Shown piece by piece: positions 12,127-22,294 of a stretch of 64,000 nt of DNA. The notes beneath the pieces are model-generated. The model made no database searches. It saw only the letters and a list, made by a program, of their open reading frames with translations, and was not told the origin of the DNA. The stretch is from Juglans regia (taxonomy: Eukaryota; Streptophyta; Magnoliopsida; Fagales; Juglandaceae): NCBI RefSeq assembly GCF_001411555.2, contig NC_049905.1, forward strand, positions 21,070,097 to 21,134,096, read 5' to 3'. Every line of letters starts with the position of its first letter. Position 1 is the first letter of the stretch. The position numbers and the translations under genes are program-made.

Positions 12127-12857
12127 AATTCAGAATTTTAGAGATAATTGACGTGGCAAAGTATTGTGCCCTTTGGACCGGTTTTATGTTTGTGTGAATT
12201 TTTTTATACGAAAAAATTTAATTATAAGCAATTCTATATATTAATATGTATATTTATTTAATATGATTAGTTAAAAATAAATTTTATTAAAATTAATATT
12301 AATTTAAATTTAGAATATAAAAGTAACAATATTAATATGTAGATTAGTACGCAAACTTGCTTATATATAACAAAATTTTTTTTTTATAATTATTTTTAAT
12401 AAATCACGTAGCACTATACTGTTGTGTCAGACATGGACACTACAGTATAATAACATTTTCCTCTAGATATAATAACATAAATTAAAAAATATAATAACAT
12501 TTTTATTTTATAAATTATATTATGTTCAATATTATCTAGATAATAGATAATATAAAATTTATATAAATTATCTGATGTTTTTTCTTATTTAAATCAAGAA
12601 CTCCTCTTCTCATTCATCAGCACTAAAGGAATTAATCATTACAAGCAGTATCTTTCATTGCAAGAGAAAAATTCTCATTTGCTACATCTTCAATCAAGCG
12701 TTGCTCTCCTTCTAATTGTAAAGGCTTCTTTCACAAGCACACTGTTTGTTTTTTGATAGATGAACCAAGCATTCTAATATCATCTTTGAGAGAGAACATA
12801 TTTTATGCCATCCATCAGCTGTCCCATCTATGATCAATTAAAGCTCGAGAACTGTTA

Positions 12858-13047
12858 TGGGTTCCGAATTCGGGACCTATTTTGTGTCTTGAATAGGTTT
12901 TTTTTTTTATGTATTTTTTTAATCATCATAAATATTTTTTAAAAAAATAAAAAAATCACAACATCATTAAAAAATATTTTTTTAATCATTCAGTAAAAAA
13001 AAAAAATTACATTCGGGACACATTTTGGATCTCGAATTCGGGACCCA
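12858..13047. mobile_element. MITE-like element with about 37-bp terminal inverted repeats
   Basis: The left end reads TGGGTTCCGAATTCGGGACC and the complement of the right end reads TGGGTCCCGAATTCGAGATC. The inverted similarity runs on for about 37 bases with some mismatches. The interior is A/T-rich and non-coding. I could not define a target duplication, so superfamily is open. Confidence 0.65.
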
Positions 13048-13074
13048 AAGCATTTTCCTTAAAGTTTTTTTAGA

Positions 13075-13335
13075 GAGTGAGATGAGATGATTATTTTATA
13101 AATAATAATAAGATAATTTATAAATAGTAGTGAGATAATTTATGTAAGTTTGGATAGTAAGATGAGAAATTTTCAATTTTAAAAAAATTGAATTGTTTTT
13201 ATTTTTTATTTGAAAGTTTGAAAAAATTATAATGATTAGTTTAAAAATATTTGTATTTAAGTAATGTTTAGAAATGAGATAGGATGTGATGAAATGGGAT
13301 GAGATGATAATTTTAAGAAAGAAATTTTTTTAGAA
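13075..13335. repeat. GATGAGAT-type short interspersed repeat
   Basis: The sequence has GTGAGATGAGATGA, AATAGTAGTGAGATAA and GGATGAGATGATAA motifs around a T-rich middle. Related sequence occurs at about 17,000-17,225, 46,420-46,640 and inside the LTRs near 20,508-20,705 and 24,055-24,242. It behaves as a dispersed MITE-like family. Confidence 0.55.
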
Positions 13336-13737
13336 AGGAGATAGTATTACTCAATTCTTTAATAGTGAATTTCATTTTTTTTAAAAATGAGTACGCAACG
13401 CTTACACAATCTATAATTGTATCTAACATTACTGAAGGACAAAAAGTAATGCTAGAGCCTAGATACAGTCATGAGTTGTACAAGTATCGCACCCTTTTTT
13501 TGAAAAAGAATAATTCTATATACATCAGTTAAGTACGTAAACATCACGTAAAAATTAATAGTGATCGAATTTATTATTAAAAAAATTAATTTTTTCACTT
13601 AAATTCCTTATTTACTATTTTTTTTTAAATATAAGTTTCGACGCTTGAGCAATACAAATATCATTTGTAAAAATAAAAAATAAAAACCCACCGCGAGTAG
13701 CACTACCATTGATCCAACTGTAAAGACTTTAAAGGGT

Positions 13738-13995
13738 ATTATATATGGGTAGTGATATGCTTATTACCCTATTACTATCCATCTACTATTTAAGTATATT
13801 TTAAATTTTCTTATTTTTTTTATCATTTTCTTTTAAGTATTTTTTTAAATCTTTAATCACTAAGAAAAAATTAAAAAAATATATAATTTTATTAATAATC
13901 ACTTCCTTAATTATTAAGTAAATAAAAAATTAAAAAAAATCAATTATAAAAAAAAGTAATAGATAAATAATAATAGAGTAGTAATACTATCATTA
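13738..13995. mobile_element. Candidate MITE with imperfect inverted ends
   Basis: The left side (GGGTAGTGATATGC, ATTACCCTATTACTATCC) is matched imperfectly in inverted form by the right side (GGTATTACTACTCTATTATT style on the other strand). The middle is A/T-rich. Ends and target duplication are not clear. Confidence 0.35.
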
Positions 13996-14159
13996 TTCAT
14001 TATATATTCTCACATGTATGTGTTTGTATAATACCGATAATTAATGATTTGAGTGCCATGCAGCATCATCATCATCATCATAATCATGTTACTGCATGTA
14101 CGTACAACAGTATAGCTAGCCAAAGCAATGTATATTTGTAATTCTCCCTTTCAAGTATT

Positions 14160-14452
14160 ATTATTTTTTTGATAATCAACATAGAAGACAATTTTATTGA
14201 TTTGAAATATGGCATTCAACTATTACAAGAGGTTTAATACATTCAACAACACAATCAATATCAATTAGCTCATGTTCTAAATTCATTGTCATTTGAGCAA
14301 GACAATTAGCAACATCATTCAGTTCTCTTTTGGCATGCTGTATTTTCCATTGAGCACCACACAGAAGAGTAAAGAAAGTGCACTGTAATATCCCAGCAGA
14401 AGAAGCAAAACTCTTGACTGTATGGACAATTTGACTAGAGTCACCTTCAAAC
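14160..14452 (-). pseudogene. LINE RNase H domain fragment
   Basis: The minus strand encodes about 86 residues with EGDSSQIVHTVKS, a middle stretch, and WKIQHAKRELNDVANCLAQ. These fit the C-terminal plant-type RNase H (RVT_3) of L1-like LINEs, which degrades RNA in RNA/DNA hybrids. It is followed on the minus strand by a run that appears as TTATTTTTTT on the plus strand, consistent with a short poly(A) tail. It is a 5'-truncated insertion abutting module copy 1. Confidence 0.75.
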
Positions 14453-14813
14453 AAGAAGAGAGTGAGAAGGATTTGAGTGGATCCAAACCGATGGAATTAT
14501 TATCCTTTCAAAGTGTATAAATTTCCTTGAAAATCTAAAACAAAAGAAGAGTGTATGGAAAGATTTATTAGTTGATAACAAAAAGTCCGTGGGTTGTGGG
14601 GAGCGAGTTGGGGAATTGGCGCATATAGAAAAGTGACACAAAAGTCGATACTCTAGTCTATTAGAAAATAAAAAAAACATAATTTATGGAACTCCATGTC
14701 CACTAGTAGGTTGAATGCACGACAATATTGCAACATTGGTAATTGTTTGTTAATTTGTATGTGTATATATTCTCAATTAATTATGTTTGGAAGACATTAT
14801 TGTCAAGCTTGCA

Positions 14814-16015
14814 TTTCAACTGTTGTGAGCTTGAGTAACAGTTCAGGTATGCTACTGGGTTCATGTATAATAAATGATGGAATTGAAAGTTCGATGGAAA
14901 GATGTTTTGATTGAAATTAAGAGCGCTTTATATTGAGAACATTTCCATTTTCTTGAAAACTTAGGTGTGCAAGTGTGGGCGTGTGTATGCAAGAATTTAA
15001 TTATGTGTAACTACTTCTAGATCGGTGCCATTCGTGGTTCTTCACTATATATAAGTGAGTTTTTTGCATACTTTCCCTTGGTCTTACTCTAAAAACTCGA
15101 CTAATTTCATTCACTCCCTGATTGAATATTACTGTCGTATTTCTGTCAGACATCGACACCACTTTTTGTCTTTTCTCATGTTAAGGAGAAAAAACATCGA
15201 TTTCAACTGTTGTGAGCTTGAGTAACAGTTCAGGTATGCTACTGGGTTCATGTATAATAAATGATGGAATTGAAAGTTCGATGGAAAGATGTTTTGATTG
15301 AAATTAAGAGCGCTTTATATTGAGAATATTTCCATTTTCTTGAAAACTTAGGTGTGCAAGTGTGGGCGTGTATATGCAAGAATTTAATTATGTGTAACTA
15401 CTTCTAGATCGGAGCCATTTGTGGTTCTTCACTATATATAAGTGAGTTTTTTACATGCTTTCCCTTGGTCTTACTCTAAAAACTCGACTAATTTCATTCA
15501 CTCCCTGATTGAATATTATTGTCGTATTTCTGTCAGACATCGACACCACTTTTTGTCTTTTCTCATGTTAAGGAGAAAAAATGTCGATTTCATGTATTAA
15601 TAAAACATCGATTTCAACTGTTGTGAGCTTGAGTAACAGTTCAGGTATGCTATTGGGTTCATGTATAATAAATGATGGAATTGAAAGTTCGATGGAAAGA
15701 TGTTTTGATTGAAATTAAAAGCGCTTTATATTGAGAATATTTGTATTTTCTTGAAAACTTAGGTGTGCAAGTGTGGGCGTGTGTATGCAAGAATTTAATT
15801 ATGTGTAACTACTTCTAGATCGGAGCCATTCGTGGTTCTTCACTATATATAAGTGGGTTTTTTGCATACTTTCCATTGGTCTTACTCAAAAAACTCGACT
15901 AATTTCATTCACTCCCTGATTGAATATTATTGTCGTATTTCTATCAGACATCGACATCACTTTTTGTCTTTTCTCATGTTAAGGAGAAAAAACATCGATT
16001 TCATGTATTAATAAT
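14814..16015. repeat. Three-unit tandem repeat of about 390-410 bp
   Basis: Units start at 14814, 15201 and 15612 with TTTCAACTGTTGTGAGCTTG. Each includes TCATGTATAATAAATGATGG, CACTATATATAAGTG and TTAAGGAGAAAAA. The second unit has about 25 extra bases at its end. Single units occur at 35,072-35,310 (completed at 40,958-41,090) and 57,750-58,125, so the triplication is private to copy 1. Confidence 0.92.
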
Positions 16016-18516
16016 ATACATCATGACCACCTTAATCGTAAAATCTTAAAAAAAAAAAAAAAAAACTTCAACCTTCAAATATAGCAACCATCAAATTTAA
16101 AACAATTTTTGAAACAAAATTTTAAGTTAAATCAGTGATATAAAATATGCTGTTTTTTGTTTATTGCAAGAGATATAGAGGTGGAAGAGTTCAAAATATT
16201 TCTGCAATTTGGGTAAGAGATGAGCGACTTCCACATCTTCCAAAATGATTCTTGGGTCTATAGGTCCCAGATGGATCTCTTGTAAACTTTTTTTTTTTTC
16301 TAAAATAAAATTGTGGTGTCCTTATGTGGGTAAGATTTAATTGACTTTTTGTCTAGAGACAATCTGACTCTCAGTGTGGTTCCTATTAAGACGGTTCACT
16401 AATAATATAACATTCTAAATATTTTGATTATCACAAGCTCCTTAGTTTAACATATTTATTGCCCGTAATTGATAAGATAAGTCAAGGTTACGAGAAGATA
16501 GGGAGGGTGGTGGAGAGTTTGATTTGAACTGGAGTTAGTGATCAACCGAGAAGATAGTGACAAAAATGATGGTTGACAGGTTGTGATCATCGAGTTTGAA
16601 ATTTAAAAATATAATTTTTACAATTAATTTAAAATCTGCTAATTAAAATTAGAATTGTGAGTGACTGAGACTAATAAGGAGCCTCAATCAGTGATAATTT
16701 AAAATGAAAAAAAAAATCAATGGCCAGAGTTTAAGTTCTAAAAATGAGTCTACCTCAATCAACAAATAATAAATAAGCTTTAATATAATTATTGAGCCTA
16801 ATTAAAATCATCAATCTCAGTAATCAATATCTATTGAGCTTATTCAATATGACTCATCAAATATTATTTAGACCCAATAAAATATTCTTATTCAATCCCA
16901 TGTAGCATTGAGTCCGATTGTTTCATCTAAGAAGTATTGATTTATTTACGTAATAAAGTATTAACATGACATAAAGTGTTTATTAAGTTTTGAAAAATGA
17001 AGGGGAGAGAGTTGATTAAAAAATATTAAAATACTTTTTTAATATTTTTTTAAAATTTAAAAAAAGTTCAATTATTTTTAGTATTTCATTTAGAAATTTA
17101 GAAAAGTTGTAATGATTAATTTGAAAAATGTTTGTGTAAATGATATTTGAGAAAAAAATGAGATGAGATGAAATAAGAATGGATGGAATAAGATGAAACA
17201 TATTAATTAACAAACAATCCCTTAATGTCAAGAACATATATAAAATGATCGCAGCCATCCATTGGTAAATTTAAAACAATTTTGAAAACAAAATTCTAAG
17301 AAAATCAGGGAAAGTTGAAACATTACAAAAGCCAAATATCACCTCTGAATATCTTCTCAACCACCAGCATATAAATGACCTGAAAATGACACTCAAATAT
17401 CCACCAATTGGTCACTCATGTAAAATCAATGAAAAAATCTCATGAAGTGATGATGATAACAGTATGAGTTTTCAAACAATTCAATCAATAATATTCACGG
17501 TCAGTTTTCAGGTGATGCATATACCAACATCTAGACAACCTAAACTCCCATCCGCTTTGGCTTTTCCCTTTCCCAAAATTTGCTTTCAAATTCAACATAC
17601 TCAAAATGCAGTCAACCATTTAATCCTAATTGTAATATATAATCCGGTGCAGCCAATATTACACAAGGCGTTTTGCCACTCACTCAACTTCACAAAATTT
17701 TACCCCTTTAGGATCCAACCATCAAAATTGTACTACATCACTTATTTACTATTCATTTTTGTCAGCTTTTCCCATTCAAGTGCAACAGATCAATTTTGAT
17801 AGTTCAAGGTGTATTTGAATCCTCCACCGTTCCTAAACGAACTGAACTCTTGAGCCTAGAGTAGGGGAGAGATAAACACGCAAAGTGAGTCTTCCAACAT
17901 TTATTGAGTATTTAATGTTGCCTGAGAAATTCACTCAAATAGCTATACAATAGTCACTAAATGCTATGGGACCCACTTTGTGTCTCTACCTCTCTCTCAC
18001 TCTAGGCCCTATAGTTCGAGCAGAAGCTCTAAGAGTTCTGAGATTGTTTGGGAATAAAAACTGTATTGCGAAAAAGGAAAGCAAAGAAAAGAAAACTATC
18101 ATTCAAAAATATAGAAATCAAGGTACAAAACTTGGGACCAAATATATGTGAGGGAAGAAAATAAATATATCGATCTCATATCCATTCAAGATGCAAAAAT
18201 ACTAACCATTCAAGAGATGGCCTTCCCAAATCCATTCTTTCCCATGGTTTCCTGAACCGACTTGACAAAAATCAAACAAAATAATGAAAAATAAGCAGCA
18301 TAAATGGAATCCAAACACAAATATCTATGAAAACTCAAGGAAAAGACGACTTACAACATTCACTCGTATGTTTTTGTATCAGTTCACAAACAGATCTTGT
18401 AATTCCAAAGCAAATAAAATTTTTCATCACAAGTACTGTTTTGTTATTTCAGTAATTTTTTAAAGGAAAATAAGATAATCAAACCCACAAACCGGTAAGC
18501 TAGACCTTAAAGCCAA
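16016..18516. other. Non-coding middle of module copy 1
   Basis: No intact gene is found. At 16,165-16,215 a short conserved string encodes DIEVEEFKIFLQFG and then GTAAGAG, resembling a small exon with a donor; it recurs at 44,438 and 61,300. A GATGAGAT-type repeat lies at about 17,000-17,225. The short open frame at 17,464-17,799 is not conserved as a protein in the sister copy near 46,940. Confidence 0.5.
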
Positions 18517-18537
18517 GAGTTAGCTGTGGACACATTC

Positions 18538-18747
18538 TCTTTGTTTTTTTTTAATTGGCACCGGGTATCTGGGAACAACATCCCGAGTCCCAACTAATCC
18601 CGGGGTGCACTGGTCCTTGGCAAAGAGTTTCTTGCAAGTGCACCTAGGGTAATTCAAGGAAAAAATGCCCCCATTCCGATAGGACCAAGAGATTATTTGC
18701 ACCCATTGGAATTTGAACCTTGGACCTTAGAGGGAACATACTACCAA
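18538..18747 (-). mobile_element. tRNA-derived SINE, 3' part (split copy)
   Basis: This is the body and A-tail of the SINE whose unsplit sister lies at 48,113-48,343. The promoter-side remainder is at 24,624-24,664, beyond the gag-only element. The SINE target duplication, GAGTTAGC(T/A)GTGGACACATTC, is seen at 18,517-18,537 and 24,665-24,685. Confidence 0.85.
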
Positions 18748-20135
18748 TGTGGCGCCCTCGACCCCCACGTGTTATTTTAGTGGAGTTCGTGACACCGGGA
18801 TGATGATCACACGGATCACGCACCCCATCGACCAGTGCTCAGAGTGTGTACAACATGCAATAAGTGTACAAAATAATATACGCAGCGGAGAAATAAAAAG
18901 TCTTTCTTTATTCAGTACCAGAATTTGTTTTTAAAACATATAGCATAATTTTACAAGGATTAAACAGTCATCCGACAGTTAAAGTAAATACAGAAAATAA
19001 CATAGGGGAAACAAATCCCATAACACTGAACAGTAACTCAGCAAGTCAACCCTCTGGCGGAGCTGATTCCTCAGGTTCATACTCAGGCTCTGCGTCAGAT
19101 TCTACGGAACCATAAAACGGAACCGTAGGGTAAAACACCACCATGAGATTATGACATCTCAGTACATAATTAACGAAAATTACATTTAGGAGATATAAGA
19201 AGTAACACGCATTCCCAAACGCACATAATTCACAATAATACCAAATATATATATTTATTCCCAAAATACACTTTTTAATCACTTACGCCAAAATCCCATT
19301 TTGGTCCAATCATAACTACTATTTTATTAAGCATACGCCACGGTCTCCCCTATGGACCGTCCGCACAACCTGGCTCTCTTCGTCACATCACGGGTAACGT
19401 CCGTGCATGAGACTTCGTAACGAGCGATGCCCAGTTCCGCGCTCAGCGCGTACATGGCCAAGCATCTTCTAACCTCGCCAGCCAAAGGTCACAGAATCGG
19501 TACGAGAGCGTTACCGTCTCGTCCGTTCCCGTCGTCGCCCTGCGACAACTCAGGGGATGTCACGTCAGTCTGTTACGTTCCCGAGTGACCAGAGGAGCTC
19601 CACCGAGATAATACCCCATCTCGGCTTGGGGTCGTGAAACACACACAACAGTATCAATATCCAACAGACTTCGTGACATTACCGCACAATTTAATAAAAC
19701 GATAAATATGCTTTTCAACAATTTATTGAAATACGCATTTAAATACTTCAACAAATACAATATATTTCCAATAAACCAACAATTTATAATTAAACAACAG
19801 TTTATAAAGCCAATTAATATCACTTGATGGAAAATTACATACATGACGAAATGGACAATTGTACAAGCGGCAGCGCAACAATGGTACACGGCAACACAGT
19901 GCCCGACAGCCCACACACTCACGGATTTGATTCACGGAAACAACAACAAAATCCCTCAATAGAACAAACACCAAGCACGGCCAAAAGCAGCCTCAAGCTT
20001 CGGATTACACAAAAAATTTCACAATTTTAAAATCAACTCGCACTCGGAAAGCTTACAAGGTTACTTGATTTCACTCCAAAATTCCACAAACAAAATACTC
20101 AATTCGGGATCCCCAAATCATGAGAAGCCGTGGCC

Positions 20136-20143
20136 TATTTATA
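20136..20143 (-). promoter_or_regulatory. TATA box candidate in 3' LTR
   Basis: The minus strand reads CCTATAAATAGGCC, a strong plant TATA box inside a near-palindrome. The same site is at 23,683-23,690 in the 5' LTR, where it would drive the element's genomic RNA. Confidence 0.65.
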
Positions 20144-20507
20144 GGCCAAATGCGGCGGTTCGCATGGCACCCGTGTCGCACGGAGGAGGAAGGAAATAAC
20201 GGCAGCATGCCGTGGAGAAATGGGAGTCTTCTCGCGGACGCGTGGCACGGCAGCACTCACGGAAGCCATGCCCATCGCCACCGAGGAGCTTGCGGATGGA
20301 GAAGCAACTGTGTGATGCCACGGGTTGACAGCAAGACTTCGGGGTGCATGCCGATCGACACGAGAGAGAGAGATGAAGGTGGAGGTGGCTCACGGCTGGG
20401 ATCCATTTCGGCAGCAGCTGCGTGGAACTCGGATGGAAGAAGAAGAAATAAAGAAGAAATGAAGAAGAAGGAAGAAGAAGCAGCAGCGGCGCAGAGGAGA
20501 ATAAGGA

Positions 20508-20705
20508 GACGTTTGGATTCGAAGATGAGTTGAGATAAGTTGAGATGAGTTGAGATGGATTGTGAATAGTAATGAGATGAATTGTGAATAGTAGTGAGAT
20601 TTGTAAGTTAAAGTTGCTGAATAGTAATGAATAGTAGTGAGAAGAGTTGAGATGAGCTGAGATGAACTGAGATGACCTGAGATGTCCTACGAAACCAAAC
20701 GAGAC
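20508..20705. mobile_element. GATGAG-rich MITE-like insertion carried by the LTR
   Basis: Ends GACGTTTGGATTCG and, inverted, TCTCGTTTGGTTTCG form degenerate inverted termini around repeats of GATGAGTTGA and AATAGTAGTGAG. It is present in both LTRs (also 24,055-24,242), so it was part of the element before this insertion. Confidence 0.55.
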
Positions 20706-20731
20706 CTAAGATGGAGCCCTAGCTCCATCCA

Positions 20732-20745
20732 AAACGGCGCCGTTT
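20732..20745. promoter_or_regulatory. Perfect 14-bp palindrome in LTR
   Basis: AAACGGCGCCGTTT is self-complementary and is kept in both LTRs. Function unknown; it could be a protein-binding site upstream of the LTR TATA box. Confidence 0.4.
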
Positions 20746-21086
20746 GGGTTAGTGGGGGCTGGGTTCATGCGGGTTGGGCCGGGCTACGGGCTGGGTTGCT
20801 GCTGGATTTCGGGCCACACAAACCGGGCTGGAACAATTTTAAAACACACACACACGGCCCAGCAAACTAAAACACTAATAAATAAAATAATAAGCCCAAA
20901 AATAAATAAAACCCACTACAAAAATAACCTCAATAATAAAAATAACACATATAAAAATAATAATAATAAAAATCCAACATACCAAAATGAATAATAACAC
21001 ACCTAAATAATAAAATACCAAGAGTATAAACAACATAATAACACAAATAAAATAACACTATAACTGAAAAAAATGGAGATCTCACA

Positions 21087-21435
21087 ACCTCCCCTCCTTA
21101 AAAGAAATTTCGTCCTCGAAATTGCCAAGTTCATTTATTGAATCCAAAAACAAGATACAACACAAAGTTAAAACAAGCTTTGAGAAAGAAAACAAGCATT
21201 TAAAACTAGTCGAATAAGTAAAGGTAAAATTTTCTCATGACTACTTCTCGCTCCCAAAAATAATCTTGAGCCAAAGGATCTCCAAAATATTCTGACAAGG
21301 CAATACGATAAGCAACAAGTCCAACCACCTCCAAAATCTGAAAAAAGCTAATATACCTCGGCTAAGTTACCATTTTTCATCAAAACGCTTAACACCTTCC
21401 ATTAGGGAAACTTTGAGGCATACCCAAACACCTCC
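21087..21435 (-). other. 3' untranslated interior and polypurine tract of gag-only element
   Basis: Directly next to the 3' LTR the minus strand reads AAGGAGGGGAGGT, a polypurine tract priming plus-strand synthesis. Just before it, TTCGAGGACGAAATTTC resembles the sequence after the integrase end of plant Ty3 elements, suggesting the pol genes were lost by an internal deletion from an autonomous parent. Confidence 0.75.
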
Positions 21436-22158
21436 TTACATAATAGATCTCTCCTCCTCGTGACCAATCGGAGTGGCAAAATGATCAATGAACTCTCGCT
21501 CTGCAATCGTAGCAACCTCCACTAGCTGCTGAAAGGTCAGAATTTGCAGACAAGCAACTTGTCTACGAATCTCTCGATGTAGACCCTCCTGAAATCGCTC
21601 AATACGCATCTCCTCTGTGGCAATTAAATGCGTAGCAAATTTTCCGAGCTCTATAAACTTCCGAGCATACTGCTCAACCGTCATCTCCCCTTGCACTAAA
21701 TTATTAAACTCTCGAGCCATCTGTTTCCTCATACTGATCGGAAAGAAACGATCATTGAATTCCTTTTTAAAACGTACCCAAGATACCGCTGCAATAGATC
21801 CTAACTCCATTTCCAGAAGCTCTCGCTTGGTCTCCCACCAAGCAGTTGCATCACCTTGCAGCAGATAACTTGCGTATAAAACTTTCTGAGCTTCAGAACA
21901 CCCACAGATCTCGAACATCTTTTCGAGATCGCTAATCCACCTCCCAGCACGAAGTGGATCCTCTTGTCCGGAAAAAGCAGGGGTCCCATGAGCTAAAAAG
22001 CGTTCATACGGACAACCACTCTGTTGCTCCCTTTCTGGCGGACAATTCTGTTGAAGAACTTCTGTCATACGAGCTAAGGCTCTAGCCAAAACAAGATTCT
22101 CATCAACATGAGACACGTCGTTCTCAAGTTCCGAATGTGGTATTCCAGATCGGTCCAT
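21436..22158 (-). CDS. Truncated Ty3-type Gag protein of the gag-only element
   Basis: The frame encodes 240 residues from MDRSGIPHSE; a 29-residue extension upstream reads as A/T-rich leader and is less likely used. The retrotransposon gag (capsid) domain is clear: ISDLEKMFEI, YLLQGDATAWWE, WVRFKKEFNDRFFP and EYARKFIELG-like spacing around MTVEQYARKFIELG. No CCHC zinc knuckle follows and the frame stops soon after the capsid-like domain, whereas full Gag proteins usually carry one. The protein would build virus-like particles if expressed. No internal stop is present, in keeping with the element's youth. Confidence 0.88.
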   Translation of the reverse strand: MDRSGIPHSELENDVSHVDENLVLARALARMTEVLQQNCPPEREQQSGCPYERFLAHGTPAFSGQEDPLRAGRWISDLEKMFEICGCSEAQKVLYASYLLQGDATAWWETKRELLEMELGSIAAVSWVRFKKEFNDRFFPISMRKQMAREFNNLVQGEMTVEQYARKFIELGKFATHLIATEEMRIERFQEGLHREIRRQVACLQILTFQQLVEVATIAEREFIDHFATPIGHEEERSIM

Positions 22159-22280
22159 CCTTCTAATAAAAACGTATATTTTTAAAACTCGATATTTAAA
22201 ATAAATAACAATTAAAATATACAATAAAATTTTCTGGTACTGCACCTAGGTATTTACACGGTGTTACCCAGAGCCAGACC

Positions 22281-22292
22281 GCTCTGATACCA
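22281..22292 (-). other. Primer binding site for initiator tRNA-Met
   Basis: The minus strand reads TGGTATCAGAGC two bases inside the 5' LTR, the complement of the 3' end of plant initiator methionine tRNA, which primes minus-strand cDNA. Confidence 0.95.
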
Positions 22293-22294
22293 CC

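Larger units (their letters stand above)
12127..14157. other. AT-rich intergenic DNA with small inverted-repeat elements
   Basis: No gene is seen. The stretch contains the inverted-repeat element at 12,858-13,047, a GATGAGAT-type repeat at about 13,075-13,335 and a second inverted-repeat candidate at about 13,738-13,995. Confidence 0.6.
14453..18747. repeat. Composite module, copy 1, left part
   Basis: From AGAAGAGAGTGAGAAGGATT this copy matches 34,695-35,310 and 57,375-57,990. From about 16,160 it matches 44,430-45,035 and 61,290-61,860, and from about 16,780 it matches 46,240-48,310. It contains the 400-bp triplication, a GATGAGAT-type repeat and a SINE, and no intact gene. The segment matching 42,900-44,430 is missing here. 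The gag-only element splits the copy at 18,748; it resumes at 24,624. Confidence 0.85.
18748..21086 (-). repeat. 3' LTR of gag-only element
   Basis: On the minus strand this LTR starts TGTGAGATCTCC and ends GGGCGCCACA. By eye it differs from the 5' LTR at five transitions (for example 19,467 and 19,538) and one 10-bp unit gained or lost at about 20,655. It contains no conserved protein; the open frames inside it are incidental. Confidence 0.95.

Noticed and set aside
17464..17799. 111-residue open frame in module copy 1
   Set aside because: The sister region near 46,940-47,360 does not keep the frame, and the composition is that of A/T-rich non-coding DNA.
19560..19922. 120-residue open frame in both LTRs
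   Set aside because: No recognisable domain; identical copies are expected for young LTRs.
20120..20533. 137-residue open frame inside each LTR of the gag-only element
   Set aside because: It lies across the LTR promoter region, has low-complexity basic composition, and identity between the two copies only reflects LTR duplication.
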